Source: Stutzerimonas stutzeri
GTDB taxonomy: Bacteria > Pseudomonadota > Gammaproteobacteria > Pseudomonadales > Pseudomonadaceae
Assembly (NCBI RefSeq): GCF_002909485.1
Contig: NZ_PPXG01000003.1
Coordinates: forward strand, 310,001 to 374,000
Direction of reading: 5' to 3'
Length of the DNA stretch: 64,000 nt
A program made the position numbers and the translations under genes. Of this stretch, positions 17,206 through 26,495 are shown in pieces (positions within the stretch are counted from its first letter, which is position 1; every line of letters begins with the position of its first letter). Below the pieces are notes generated by a model. The model did not search any database, was not told where the DNA came from, and saw only the letters and a list, made by a program, of their open reading frames with translations.

Positions 17206-19344
17206 TCAGAACTCGTAGCGGGCGCCAACCGTGAAGCTGCGCGACGGGCCATAGAAGTTGAAGGTGCCGACGCTGCCGACGCGCGAAACGTACTTGCGGT
17301 CGAGCAGGTTGTTCACGTCGAAGGTGCCGGTCAGTTTGTCGGTAATCGGGTAGGACAGCTTGGCATCGACCACTGCATAACCGGGTGCGCTGAGGCGCGG
17401 GCTGCCCGAGCGTTCGATGTAATAGTCGCTCATCGCGGTCACGCCGCCGCCGATACCCAGGCCGCGCAGGCTGCCGCCGGGCAGGGTGTACTTAGTCCAC
17501 AACGAAGCCTGATGCTGAGGCATCAGAGCGAACAGCGCATTGTCGTCGCCGGCCAGGTTCTCGGTCTTCATGTAGGTGTAGCCGGCCAGCACTTCCCAGG
17601 CCGGGGTCAGGTAGCCGCTGATTTCCAGTTCGCCGCCGCGGATGCGGGTCTTGCCGGTGGCTTCGTAAACACCGTTGATCGGGGCGCCGGTGTCATCGAT
17701 GGCGCCTGCCGCGCGGTTCTCGTCGGTAAGCTGGAAAGCCGTGACGCGGGCATTCAGGTCGCCGCCGTAATAGCTTCCCTTGATGCCCACTTCGTACTGC
17801 TCGCCTTCGCGCGGGTCAATGATGCGGCCGTCGGCGCCGGCTTCGCTCTGCGGCTTGAACACCTGCGAGTAGCTGGCGTACAGCGAGTGCTGGTCGTCCA
17901 GATCGAACACCAGGCCGCCGTAGGGCGTGACATAGCCGGATTCGCGAACATCCTGCGTGGCGCTGCTGTTCTCGCCTTCGAAGCTGCTGACGCGGGCGCC
18001 GCCGATCAGCGCCAGGCGCTCGATGGGGCGGAAGGTCAGCTTGGCGTAGAGGCCGGCTTCGCGTTCGTCGGTCTTGGTTGGTTTGCCAAAGGTGACATTC
18101 GGTTTGCTGATGTCGCTTGGCTGGTAGCCGGCGACGTTTATGGCGCCAAGGTTGCCGCGGGCGTCGGCGTACTCGGTGTCGTAACGCTTGAAGTCGCTGC
18201 CGACGACGAACTCACTGACCTGTCCAAGCAGCTCGAACGGCTGGCTGTAGTTGGCATCGACGGCGAGCGTGTCCTGCTCCAAGTTGCGGGCAGTGTAGGC
18301 CAGACTGGTGGCGCCGCTGTTCACATTGCGTGCAGTGAAGGCATAGAGATAATCGGTCGCGCGCTTGGAACCGCGCACCGCCACGCGGCCGTAGCCGCCA
18401 TTGTCGAAACGATGGGTCAGCTCGGCGACGACATCGGTGCTGCGGCTATCGAAGTCGCCCCAGTCGGCGCCCAGGTAGGTCGAGCGGCTGAAGTCTTCCA
18501 GGCTTCCGTCGATGGCAGCCGGGTAGCCGTTGTGCGGGAGGATGTCCTTGGTCTGGTGGATCAGCCCGAAGGACATGACGGTCGCGTCGGATAGATCAAT
18601 GTCCAGCGCGCCGTAGAAACTCTCGCTGGTATTGGTGTTGTAGTCGACCTCGCCATTGGTATCGGCGCGGGAGATGACGGTGCGGCCGCGAACGAGACCT
18701 TCTTCATCGAGCGGGCCGGAGAGGTCGGCTTCCAGATAATTGGTGTCCCAGCTGCCGTAGCGCCCGGTCACGCTGCCTTGGAACTCGCTGGTCGGGCGCT
18801 TGCGCACCATGTTTACGATGCCGCCCATCTCACTGGTGCTGTTGAACAGCCCGGATGGGCCGCGCATGACCTCGACGCGATCGAATGGCGATAGCGAAGG
18901 CAGGCTGCCGTTGATGCTGGCCATCGGCGCGGGCAGACCGTCGATATTGAATTCGTCGTACTCGTAGCCGCGCGCATAGATCGAGGAACGACCGCTGTCG
19001 TTGCTCAGCGTACGCAGGCCGGTTGAGTACTTGGCCAGGTCATCAAGGTTCACGAACTGGCGGTCGCGGATGTAATCGCTGGTGTAAACGCTGATCGACT
19101 GCGGAATGTCGCGCAGCTCGGCTGGCGTTTTGGTGCCGACCGTTGCGGCCGGCACCGTGTAGCCTCCGCCCTGCTCCGACGAGGGCATGTCGTACAGACG
19201 GTTGCCTTCGACGGTGATGCTCTCCAACTGCACAGGCTCGGCCCGGGCAGCGACACTCTGCGCGAGGGCGTTCAGCGGAAATGGTGCGAGTAGGCCGGCG
19301 AGCAACAATGGCCTGAGGCTTGAGGTGCGGAGAATTCTGTCCAT
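17206..19344 (-). CDS. TonB-dependent siderophore receptor
   Basis: A 712-residue outer-membrane receptor. The ATG at 19344 follows AGGAG and begins a signal peptide ending LNALAQ. Next come a plug domain with TonB-box-like ITVEG, IPQSISVYTSDYI, IDGLPAPMASINGSLPSLSP and VEVMRGPSGLF, and a 22-strand barrel ending in GPSRSFTVGARYEF with the terminal Phe required for assembly. The IPQSI and GPSGLF pattern is that of hydroxamate-type receptors (FhuE, FoxA, FpvA family), but there is no N-terminal signalling domain, so control is not through a sigma/anti-sigma pair. A Fur-like box and a divergent AraC regulator lie upstream. Confidence 0.93.
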   Translation of the reverse strand: MDRILRTSSLRPLLLAGLLAPFPLNALAQSVAARAEPVQLESITVEGNRLYDMPSSEQGGGYTVPAATVGTKTPAELRDIPQSISVYTSDYIRDRQFVNLDDLAKYSTGLRTLSNDSGRSSIYARGYEYDEFNIDGLPAPMASINGSLPSLSPFDRVEVMRGPSGLFNSTSEMGGIVNMVRKRPTSEFQGSVTGRYGSWDTNYLEADLSGPLDEEGLVRGRTVISRADTNGEVDYNTNTSESFYGALDIDLSDATVMSFGLIHQTKDILPHNGYPAAIDGSLEDFSRSTYLGADWGDFDSRSTDVVAELTHRFDNGGYGRVAVRGSKRATDYLYAFTARNVNSGATSLAYTARNLEQDTLAVDANYSQPFELLGQVSEFVVGSDFKRYDTEYADARGNLGAINVAGYQPSDISKPNVTFGKPTKTDEREAGLYAKLTFRPIERLALIGGARVSSFEGENSSATQDVRESGYVTPYGGLVFDLDDQHSLYASYSQVFKPQSEAGADGRIIDPREGEQYEVGIKGSYYGGDLNARVTAFQLTDENRAAGAIDDTGAPINGVYEATGKTRIRGGELEISGYLTPAWEVLAGYTYMKTENLAGDDNALFALMPQHQASLWTKYTLPGGSLRGLGIGGGVTAMSDYYIERSGSPRLSAPGYAVVDAKLSYPITDKLTGTFDVNNLLDRKYVSRVGSVGTFNFYGPSRSFTVGARYEF

Positions 19345-19395
19345 GGGCGGCTCCTGGCGCAGCAGGCGATGACGTGTTGGCAAACGTTCGCGCTA

Positions 19396-19414
19396 CTTAA
19401 TGATAATGATTTGC
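19396..19414. promoter_or_regulatory. Fur box
   Basis: CTTAATGATAATGATTTGC matches 14 of 19 bases of the Fur consensus, including the central AATGATAAT. It lies about 52 bases upstream of the siderophore receptor gene and between it and the AraC regulator gene, so iron repression of both is likely. Confidence 0.7.
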
Positions 19415-19517
19415 ATCAAAAGATGTCGGCGCGTAGTCTGCCATCCGGTCGCTTCGCAAACCTTTGCGAGGCCGAACATTTGCTTTGCAAACCCGTCAGT
19501 TCGAGGTGCAGCGCTGC

Positions 19518-20486
19518 ATGAATCAAGCTGATCACATCATCCGTGGCGATGAGCTGCCGGCCATGAGCAGGACGGGTTTGCGTCTGCCCAACGCGGACGA
19601 TGACAGGCTGTTCTACGGCAGGGTGAAGTGGGCACAGCTGCGCGATGGTTTGTCGCTGCATTGGTCCGATTGCGATGAATTGCAGGATTTCGTCACCGAG
19701 AACATCGTTGGTCCGCGGGTTTCCTTCGTGCTTTTTCTGCAGGGGCAGAGCCAAGTCAGTTATGGCGACCTGTCACTGACGCTCGGCCAGCCTGCGTCGC
19801 GGCGGGCGCCCGAGGGTGTGGCGGTGTCGATGAACGAGCCGGTGCTGTTCCGCCGCCAGGCCCGCCGCGGCAGTCATATCCGCAAGCTGGTGGTGAGCCT
19901 GACGCCGGACTGGTTCGAAGGACGCGGAGAGGGGGGCGCTAGTACCGACAGCGCAATCCGTCGCTTCATGAACAGCCACCTGGCGCCGCGCCTCTGGAAA
20001 CCGTCGTCGCGGTTGCTGACGCTGGCCGACCAGATGCTCAGCCCGCCGGGCTACGACCCTCTGCTGGAGGGCCTTTACCTGGAAAGCCGCGCCTTGGACA
20101 TCGCCTGCGAAGCCCTTGCAAGCCTGGACGGCGCCGAGACGCCGGCGATACAGGGTCTGCGCCCGCAGGAGTATCGCCGCCTGCAGCGCCTTCTCGCGCT
20201 GCTCGACAGCGGCGAAGCCGATGATTGGACCCTCGAGCGCATCGCGCGGGACATCGGCGTCAATGCCACCACGCTGCAACGGCAGTTCCGTCTGTTCAAG
20301 GGCATGACGGTATTCGAGTACCAACGCACCCGCCGATTGCAACTGGCCCGCGAGGCATTGGAGCGTGAGGGTGCCAGCGTAAACGAGGCGGCCTGGCGCG
20401 CTGGCTACAACAGCCCGGCCAACTTCGCTACGGCGTTCAAGCGCCAGTTCGGTATCAGTCCGCGGAATGTCAGGGCGCGGGTCTGA
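19518..20486 (+). CDS. AraC-family regulator (PchR-like)
   Basis: A 322-residue regulator if started at the ATG at 19518; a TTG at 19464 and an ATG at 19563 are alternatives. The N-terminal ligand domain is PchR-like (VSFVLFLQGQSQVSYGDLSL). The C-terminal double helix-turn-helix reads WTLERIARDIGVNATTLQRQ and GASVNEAAWRAGYNSPANFA, then FKRQFGISP. PchR-type proteins activate siderophore receptor genes when they bind the ferric siderophore. The divergent orientation across a Fur box from the receptor gene supports that role here. Confidence 0.9.
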   Translation: MNQADHIIRGDELPAMSRTGLRLPNADDDRLFYGRVKWAQLRDGLSLHWSDCDELQDFVTENIVGPRVSFVLFLQGQSQVSYGDLSLTLGQPASRRAPEGVAVSMNEPVLFRRQARRGSHIRKLVVSLTPDWFEGRGEGGASTDSAIRRFMNSHLAPRLWKPSSRLLTLADQMLSPPGYDPLLEGLYLESRALDIACEALASLDGAETPAIQGLRPQEYRRLQRLLALLDSGEADDWTLERIARDIGVNATTLQRQFRLFKGMTVFEYQRTRRLQLAREALEREGASVNEAAWRAGYNSPANFATAFKRQFGISPRNVRARV

Positions 20487-20749
20487 GGTCGTTTTGCGGT
20501 AGAGCCGCTACTCTTGGAATATGCCTCTCTGCCGATGTTGCCCCTTGCTTTAACTTAACTACCTGGGGCTGTCTGATGCCTGCACGCAGGTTAGCTCCGC
20601 CGTCGGTCGGCGTGTGCCGATCTGCGGGCTGACTTGCTCAAGTCTGTTCGGAGGGCGCCGAAAAGGGATGAATCATCCTATTTAAATAGTGGCACTATGA
20701 TGGCCAGCATTTTGATTGTATGCCTGGTCAACCCCTCCGAGGTCGCCCT

Positions 20750-21517
20750 ATGAGCTTACGCTCGCTCCGAAGTCTGAGTGCCTTCCTCTCTCTGATCGTT
20801 TCCCTGGGGTGCAGCTCCATGGCTGGCGCGGGCGCAATTACGGTTGTCACCGAAGAACTGCCCCCTTACAACATGACGGTCGACGGCAAGCTCACTGGCA
20901 TGGGCACCGAGGTAGTAGAGGCGGTTATCCAGGAAGCCGGTGTAGAGGCTCACATCCAGTCGATGCCATGGGCGCGTGCTTACGACATCGCGCTCAACTC
21001 CGAACATGTCCTGATCTATTCCATTGCTCGAACCCCGCAGCGTGAGGCGTTGTTCAAGTGGGTCGGCGTGATCGCTCCGACGCGCTGGTACCTCTTCTCG
21101 TTACCCGGCAAGCAGTTCGATCTGACGAGCCTGGACGACGCACGGCAGTTTCAGATCGCCACCGTAAAGGAGGACGTTGGCGAGCAGTATCTGATCGACA
21201 AGGGCTTCGCCATCGGTCGCAACCTGCAGTCGAGCAACAAGTACGAGCACAACTACCAGAAGCTCAAGGCCGGGCGAGTGGATTTGTGGATATCCAACGA
21301 GCTCAATGCTCATTATCTGGTGCGGCAGGCCAGCGGTGATCCGAATGAAGCAGCGGTACCGCAGTTGAGTCTGGACGACCTCGGCGGTGCCAACGGGCTG
21401 TGCATGGCATTCAGTCACAACACGCCGGATGAGGTGGTAGAACGCTTTCGTCAGGCGCTGGAACGCGTGCGGGCTGACGGACGCTACGACAGCATCGCCG
21501 CTAAATGGCTGGAATGA
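20750..21517 (+). CDS. Periplasmic solute-binding protein (SBP_bac_3 type), first of a sensory operon
   Basis: A 255-residue protein with a signal peptide (about 1-28). The binding-protein core is ITVVTEELPPYNM and VVEAVIQEAGVEAHIQSMPW, followed by ARAYDIAL and SIARTPQREALFKWVG. The ATG at 20750 follows GAGG. No ABC permease or ATPase gene is near. Instead the gene overlaps a membrane diguanylate cyclase gene (ATGA at 21514), and a second binding protein of the same type follows. I infer a sensory rather than transport role, perhaps for an amino acid-like ligand. A 12-base palindrome CTATTTAAATAG at 20678 is in its promoter region. Confidence 0.88.
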   Translation: MSLRSLRSLSAFLSLIVSLGCSSMAGAGAITVVTEELPPYNMTVDGKLTGMGTEVVEAVIQEAGVEAHIQSMPWARAYDIALNSEHVLIYSIARTPQREALFKWVGVIAPTRWYLFSLPGKQFDLTSLDDARQFQIATVKEDVGEQYLIDKGFAIGRNLQSSNKYEHNYQKLKAGRVDLWISNELNAHYLVRQASGDPNEAAVPQLSLDDLGGANGLCMAFSHNTPDEVVERFRQALERVRADGRYDSIAAKWLE

Positions 21518-22857
21518 ACGCTGACTCGACCGGCCCTGACCCCGCTGCGCAGGCGCAGCGACAGACCGGCTCGCTTGGCCGCCGTCTGGTGCTCGCCACC
21601 CTGGGCTTCTGTCTGTTGTTCACCCTGGTGACCGTGGGGCTGCGGACGTGGTCGGCCTGGCAAAGCAATCTGGCGGAAATGAACGCCGAGCTGGTGCTGA
21701 TCGATCAGGTGTTTCGCAGCAATCTGGCCAAGGCGATCTGGGAAATGGACAGCGTCGCCTTGCACACGCAGCTCGACAGTGTCGTGGAGGCCGCGCCGAT
21801 CGGTCGCGTCGAGCTTGAGATAATCCGTGCTGGGCGCGAGTCGGAAGTCGTCGAGCGCCAGCGGGCGCGGCAGCCGATCGAGCATCGGGCACCCAGGCTG
21901 CAGCGGCGCCTGACTTACGAGCCCTACGCTGGCGCCAGCGAAACGGTCGGCGAGCTTTCATTGGAGGGCAATGAGGGACTGCTCTGGGAGCGCATGCTGG
22001 CCGAGGTCTACGACATCGTCCTGACCCAGGTGATTCAGTCGCTGCTGCTGGCCGGGCTGATCATGTGGATGTTCAACCGCACGGTTACCGTTCACGTGCG
22101 ACGCATTGCCCGTCACCTGACCCGGCTGGCCCCGGATAATCTCGACCGTAGTCTGCATCTGCACCGCTCGCCCAAGCAGCTCGATGAGTTGAGCTTGCTG
22201 GAGTCAGGCGTCAACAGTCTGCAAGCCAAGCTATCGGCGTATCTCGAACGCCAGCATCAGGACGAACTCGCCCTGGCCGCGCACCGTGATCGGCTGGCTG
22301 AACTCGTGGCAGAGCGCACCGCCGAATTGCGCGCGGCTAACGTGCGGCTCGAAGAGCTTTCACGCGCCGATCCACTCACCGGCCTGGCCAACCGCCGCCA
22401 TTTCGATGAGGTCAAGGAGGCCGAGTTCCGCCGCGCGCTACGACAAGCGCAGCCGCTGGCGGTGCTCATGTGCGATGTGGATTTCTTCAAGCGTTACAAC
22501 GACCTCTATGGCCATGCTCAGGGCGACCAGTGCCTGCGAATGGTCGCCGACACGCTGAAGTCCGTATTTGCCCGTGCTGGGGAAGTGGTAGCGCGACTGG
22601 GCGGCGAAGAGTTCGTGGTGCTATTGCCTGGTGTCGATACCTCGGCCGCGCGACGTGCCGCAGTGCGCCTGCAGCAGCGTCTGGGCGAGCGGGAATTGCT
22701 CCACGAAGATTCCCCCGTCTCGCCCTGTGTGACTCTGAGCATCGGTCTGGCCACCCTTGAGCCGGACAGCATGGACCAATTCGATCAACTGCTGCGTCGC
22801 GCGGACGAGGCCCTCTATCGGGCCAAGACCCACGGGCGCAACTGCATCTCCGACTGA
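21514..22857 (+). CDS. Membrane diguanylate cyclase
   Basis: A 447-residue GGDEF protein. TM1 is at about 27-47. A periplasmic domain of about 120 residues begins with a helix (EMNAELVLIDQVFRSNLAKA) typical of Cache/CHASE-like folds, and TM2 is at about 174-191. A HAMP-like linker and coiled coil follow, then GGDEF starting at DPLTGLANRRHFDEV with the active site RLGGEEFVVLL (363-367). The upstream RxxD inhibitory site reads RAGE, so product inhibition may be weak. The ATG at 21514 overlaps the stop of the binding-protein gene. Together with the flanking binding proteins it probably turns a periplasmic signal into c-di-GMP. Confidence 0.92.
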   Translation: MNADSTGPDPAAQAQRQTGSLGRRLVLATLGFCLLFTLVTVGLRTWSAWQSNLAEMNAELVLIDQVFRSNLAKAIWEMDSVALHTQLDSVVEAAPIGRVELEIIRAGRESEVVERQRARQPIEHRAPRLQRRLTYEPYAGASETVGELSLEGNEGLLWERMLAEVYDIVLTQVIQSLLLAGLIMWMFNRTVTVHVRRIARHLTRLAPDNLDRSLHLHRSPKQLDELSLLESGVNSLQAKLSAYLERQHQDELALAAHRDRLAELVAERTAELRAANVRLEELSRADPLTGLANRRHFDEVKEAEFRRALRQAQPLAVLMCDVDFFKRYNDLYGHAQGDQCLRMVADTLKSVFARAGEVVARLGGEEFVVLLPGVDTSAARRAAVRLQQRLGERELLHEDSPVSPCVTLSIGLATLEPDSMDQFDQLLRRADEALYRAKTHGRNCISD

Positions 22858-22877
22858 CCGCCTGCGAGGACTGCACG

Positions 22878-23603
22878 ATGCGCCCGTTTGCCTGGATCGC
22901 TTTTTCCCTGGGACTGTTCGGTATGACGGCACAGGCCGGCCCACTGCGTGTGGTCACCGAGGACACCGCCTACAGCTACCTGCAAGACGGCAGGGTGGCG
23001 GGCACGGCCAGCCAAGTGGTCGAGGCGACGCTGCAGCGGGCAGGGTTGAATGACTACCAGATCAGCCTCTACCCCTGGGCTCGCGCCTATGACATGGCCC
23101 TGAGCGAACCCGGTGTGCTGATCTACCTGATCGCGCGCACCATCGAGCGCGAGGCGTTGTTTCGCTGGGTTGGCGAGATCATGCGCATCGAATACCACTT
23201 CTACAAGCTGCGCGAACGCGACGACATCCTGGTACCGGACCTGGAGTCGGCCAAGGCTTACCGAGTAGGAGTGATGCGTGAAGACGTTCGCCACCAGTAC
23301 CTGCAGGCCAATGGCTTCACCAAGGTCGTGGTGGCCGCTCACAACAGCGACAACTTCAAGCGCCTGCTCAACGGCCAGGTCGAGCTGGTGCCCATGCCCG
23401 AACAGGACATGCTCGCGCTGTGCGAAGAAGCCGGCGTCGACCCCGCCAGCGTCGAGAAAGTCTTCAGTCCCAACACCTCGACGCAGCTTTACATGGCGTA
23501 TAGCCCGCAAACCGATGACGACACCGTGTTGCGCACACAGGCCGCGTTCGAGCATCTGCAAGCCGAGGGTGAAGTCGAGAGGATCATGGCAGGGCAGCCT
23601 TGA
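22878..23603 (+). CDS. Second periplasmic solute-binding protein, paralogue of the first
   Basis: A 241-residue protein with a signal peptide ending GMTAQA. It shares the SBP_bac_3 pattern with the protein encoded at 20750: LRVVTEDTAYSYLQDGRVAG, YPWARAYDMAL, IARTIEREALFRWVGEI. The match runs in the same order over the whole length, so the two arose by duplication but have diverged widely. It begins 20 bases after the cyclase gene. The loss of the PPY motif (TAYSY instead of LPPYN) suggests a different ligand. It may act as antagonist or co-sensor with the first. Confidence 0.88.
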   Translation: MRPFAWIAFSLGLFGMTAQAGPLRVVTEDTAYSYLQDGRVAGTASQVVEATLQRAGLNDYQISLYPWARAYDMALSEPGVLIYLIARTIEREALFRWVGEIMRIEYHFYKLRERDDILVPDLESAKAYRVGVMREDVRHQYLQANGFTKVVVAAHNSDNFKRLLNGQVELVPMPEQDMLALCEEAGVDPASVEKVFSPNTSTQLYMAYSPQTDDDTVLRTQAAFEHLQAEGEVERIMAGQP

Positions 23604-23993
23604 GCTGATCACTTTATACGCCGCAGAAACCGGCTTAGTGAGCAGACGTGGCAACCTGAAGGAAACATGGCCACGGACACCTTATATGGGGCGGTGAGGC
23701 TGGGCAGTGCGGAGCCGCAGTTCATGCCGATTCTGATAGTGATTCCTTCCGGCACCCAGTTTAAGGCGCCCGCGATGCGCTTGGTGAGTTTGGTTCGGGC
23801 GTTTTTAATATGCGAAACAAAGATTTGAGCTAGCCCCTCTTTCTCGGTCATTTTCTCGCTTTTTCACTGCCCTTTTTTACTCCCAACGTGTCTTCGCTGA
23901 CTCGCGGAGCCACTAAGCTGGCCGGCGCAGCAAATCGTCATGCCATACCATCCCGCTAGACTGACTTCGTCTCCACGAAAACAAGAAAAGCTA
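23604..23993. other. Intergenic stretch without recognised gene
   Basis: A short minus-strand frame at 23609-23851 lacks a ribosome site and any recognisable motif. The last 100 bases are AT-rich and should hold the promoter of the hydrolase gene. I see no strong hairpin terminator for the binding-protein operon. Confidence 0.5.
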
Positions 23994-24890
23994 ATGAGTA
24001 GATCCGACGGCATACCACTGGATACGTGGCGCGCCAGCGCTCGCGAGTTCGATTTTGGCGGCAAGCGCATCCGCTACTGGACGGCCGGCGAAGGTGAGCC
24101 GCTGCTGTTGATCCATGGCTTTCCCACCGCCAGCTGGGACTGGCACAAGGTCTGGCAGCCGCTGGCGGCGCGTTACCGGCTGATTGCCTGCGACATGCTC
24201 GGCTTCGGTTATTCGGCCAAGCCGCGCGGGCATGCCTACAGCCTGATCGAGCAGGCCGATCTACAGCAGGCACTGCTGGCGGAGCTGAGTGTCGACGGCG
24301 CGATGCATGTGCTGGCCCATGATTATGGCGACAGCGTCGCTCAGGAACTGCTGGCACGGCATTGCGAACGGCGCATCGCGTTGGCCAGTTGCGTGTTCCT
24401 CAATGGAGGGCTGTTCCCTGAAACCCATCATCCGGTACGGGTGCAGAAGCTGCTGCTCGGCCCGTTTGGCTTTCTGCTGGGCAGGCTGTTCTCGCGACGT
24501 TCGCTAGGTGCGACCTTCGGGCGGGTATTCGGTGCGCAGACGCAGCCGAGCGACGCTGAGCTGGACGATTACTGGCGACTGATCGCCGAGAGCGATGGAA
24601 CGGCGGTGATGCACCGGCTGATCCGCTACATGCCGGAGCGGGTCGCGCAACGCGAGCGCTGGGTTACGGCCATGCAGCGTTGCAGTGTGCCGCTGCGAGT
24701 GATCGACGGCGCAGCCGATCCGATCTCCGGCGCACACATGGTCGCCCGCTATCGCGAGCTCATTCCGGCGCCCGACACCGTGCTGCTGGAGGGCATCGGT
24801 CACTACCCGCAGGCCGAGGCCCCGGAGCGGGTGCTTGAACACTACTTCGACTTTCGCACGCGCTTTGCGTCCGGCGCATGCGGCGGTTGA
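23994..24890 (+). CDS. Alpha/beta hydrolase with Asp nucleophile (dehalogenase / epoxide hydrolase type)
   Basis: A 298-residue cytoplasmic protein, ATG chosen at 23994. LLLIHGFPTASWDWHKVW gives the HGFP oxyanion motif. The nucleophile elbow reads VLAHDYGDSVAQ, so Asp110 rather than Ser is the nucleophile, as in haloalkane dehalogenases and epoxide hydrolases. The acid is probably in VIDGAADPISG, and the His is in EGIGHYPQAEAP. The halide- or epoxide-stabilising residues cannot be assigned without alignment, so the reaction stays open. Monocistronic. Confidence 0.87.
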   Translation: MSRSDGIPLDTWRASAREFDFGGKRIRYWTAGEGEPLLLIHGFPTASWDWHKVWQPLAARYRLIACDMLGFGYSAKPRGHAYSLIEQADLQQALLAELSVDGAMHVLAHDYGDSVAQELLARHCERRIALASCVFLNGGLFPETHHPVRVQKLLLGPFGFLLGRLFSRRSLGATFGRVFGAQTQPSDAELDDYWRLIAESDGTAVMHRLIRYMPERVAQRERWVTAMQRCSVPLRVIDGAADPISGAHMVARYRELIPAPDTVLLEGIGHYPQAEAPERVLEHYFDFRTRFASGACGG

Positions 24891-25101
24891 GTCGGAAGCG
24901 CGTTATCGGCCGTTTCGGCAACCGAGGCGACCGCGCTGGGCTCAGGCTTTACGCCGCTGGCAGCGCTGCGAGGGAGGTGCCTTGTGGTCGAAGCGGGCAG
25001 GGGCTCCACGGGCGGTGACCAACGCTAGATACGGGCCAGGGGGATGGCCGCCCGAGTCGGATATCGTTTTGAATCGTGCGGTTTCAGGATTCGGTTATCT
25101 A

Positions 25102-25134
25102 AACGCCCCGTTGGCGTCAGCCGAACGGGGCTTT
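25102..25134 (+). terminator. Probable terminator downstream of the hydrolase gene
   Basis: The stem GCCCCGTT / AACGGGGC with flanking GG/CC pairs is followed by a short CTTTGG stretch. It lies 210 bases after the hydrolase gene; the rest of the 24891-25215 gap holds nothing I recognise. Confidence 0.5.
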
Positions 25135-25215
25135 GGTCCGCAATTCGCAGCACAGCCTTCGAGCGGGCTGCGCGACGGTGTCACTGCATTATCGAGATCA
25201 CATGGCTGAGCAAGC

Positions 25216-26100
25216 TCAGCGGCGCAGCGAGAAGCGGTAGTCGTGCCGCTCGAGCGGTGTGTTGCCTGCGCCGGCTTCGTAGGTATCCACTACTACCTTG
25301 TCATCGCCATAGAGTGAAACGACACGAAACATGGGCGTGTGCTGTTCTTCGTCAGGGATCTTGGTGCGTTCGAGGGCGGGTATGTGCAGGTAGTGCACGT
25401 GGCCAATCTTTTTCGAGTGCTCGACGCGGTCCATGTCCATATGCAGATCACCGGAGATCATCACGGCAAGGTTTTCTTTGCTGGTTATTCCGTCAAAGGC
25501 ACGGTTGGTGATGCCTTTGTCGGCATTTTCCGGAAAGACGCCGACTTGGGCGCCATGCACCACCAGGAAAACCGGTTTGGGGTGTAGCCGATCTATCTGC
25601 TCGGCGATCCACTGCACGCCGCTGTCATCGAAGTCGCGGCCGTGATCCGGCGAAGCGAATACCAGCGCAACCTGTTCCTGCTCGACTACATAGCGGGCGT
25701 TCTCGATGTGGACTTTGTCGGTGTTCCAGCGGTTGGCGTACTGCAGAAAGCGGGCAACGCTGGCGCCGTGCTCTTCGTTACCCATGATGGGGTAGAACGG
25801 CAAACTGAGGCGTTCCAGTTCAAGGCTGGCATTTTCGTACTGGACCTGTGTGCCCTTGTGAGCAATGTCGCCGACACCTACTACGAAATTCATGGGTTGC
25901 GCTGCAGCCAGCGCGTTGACGTGATCTACAGCGCTGGCTAGCCCTGGGAATTCGGCGAGCGGTTTGGGCTCGGCGTCACCTAATACGGCGAAGCGCAGCA
26001 CGGGCTCGGCGCTCGCTGTTGGGGCGGCGTGAAGGATGGCTGAAGAGAGCATCAGCAAGAGGGCGACTAGACAAGCGCTAGGGCGGATAAAGACGTTCAT
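25216..26100 (-). CDS. Secreted metallophosphoesterase
   Basis: A 294-residue protein with a signal peptide ending AILHAAP; the ATG at 26100 follows AGGAG. Calcineurin-like motifs are FAVLGDAEPKP, VGVGDIAHKG, IMGNEEHG, LVVHGAQVG and MISGDLHMDMDRVEH. The first motif has Asp-Ala-Glu where the family usually has Asp-x-His, so one metal ligand may be altered. It probably hydrolyses a phosphomonoester or diester in the periplasm; the substrate is unknown. Monocistronic, followed by the 25102 hairpin region. Confidence 0.85.
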   Translation of the reverse strand: MNVFIRPSACLVALLLMLSSAILHAAPTASAEPVLRFAVLGDAEPKPLAEFPGLASAVDHVNALAAAQPMNFVVGVGDIAHKGTQVQYENASLELERLSLPFYPIMGNEEHGASVARFLQYANRWNTDKVHIENARYVVEQEQVALVFASPDHGRDFDDSGVQWIAEQIDRLHPKPVFLVVHGAQVGVFPENADKGITNRAFDGITSKENLAVMISGDLHMDMDRVEHSKKIGHVHYLHIPALERTKIPDEEQHTPMFRVVSLYGDDKVVVDTYEAGAGNTPLERHDYRFSLRR

Positions 26101-26449
26101 GTAGCTCCTGCTTGGTTTGTTTTCAGATTCGCTGGGATTGGTGAGCTTCGGTCGACTCAAGTGCTTGCTAGGCGTCACCCCATGAAGATTCGCGCTGCAA
26201 ACGAGCGGACTGGAAGCCGCGACGGTTATTGATCTACCCGTGGTGGTCGCCTGTGGTTCGCATGAGGCGGATGCGAGCGGGGGGGGCCGACCACTGCAGT
26301 TGCCGCGGACCTTAGCGGGGGTAGATGTCACTTCGGTGACAGCTTGCGGGAGCGGTTCGTGATGCGGTGTTTTTGCCTGGAAGGCGAGGCTGTTTTGAGC
26401 TTATTTGACCCTGTGCAGTGCTCTGCTTTGTGGGCGTGGCGGGGGTGCT

Positions 26450-26467
26450 GGTGGGCTGAAGCCCACC
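26450..26467. repeat. REP-like palindrome
   Basis: GGTGGGCTGAAGCCCACC is a perfect hairpin of the type scattered through extragenic space in Pseudomonas stutzeri-group and related genomes, followed by CTGCGACGGGGCTTG. Only one copy is visible in the window. Confidence 0.6.
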
Positions 26468-26495
26468 CTGCGACGGGGCTTGTGGCCGGTGGCTT

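Noticed and set aside
20678..20760. Sigma-54 promoter around TGGCACTATGATGGCC
   Set aside because: The -24 half is good but the -12 half lacks TTGC.
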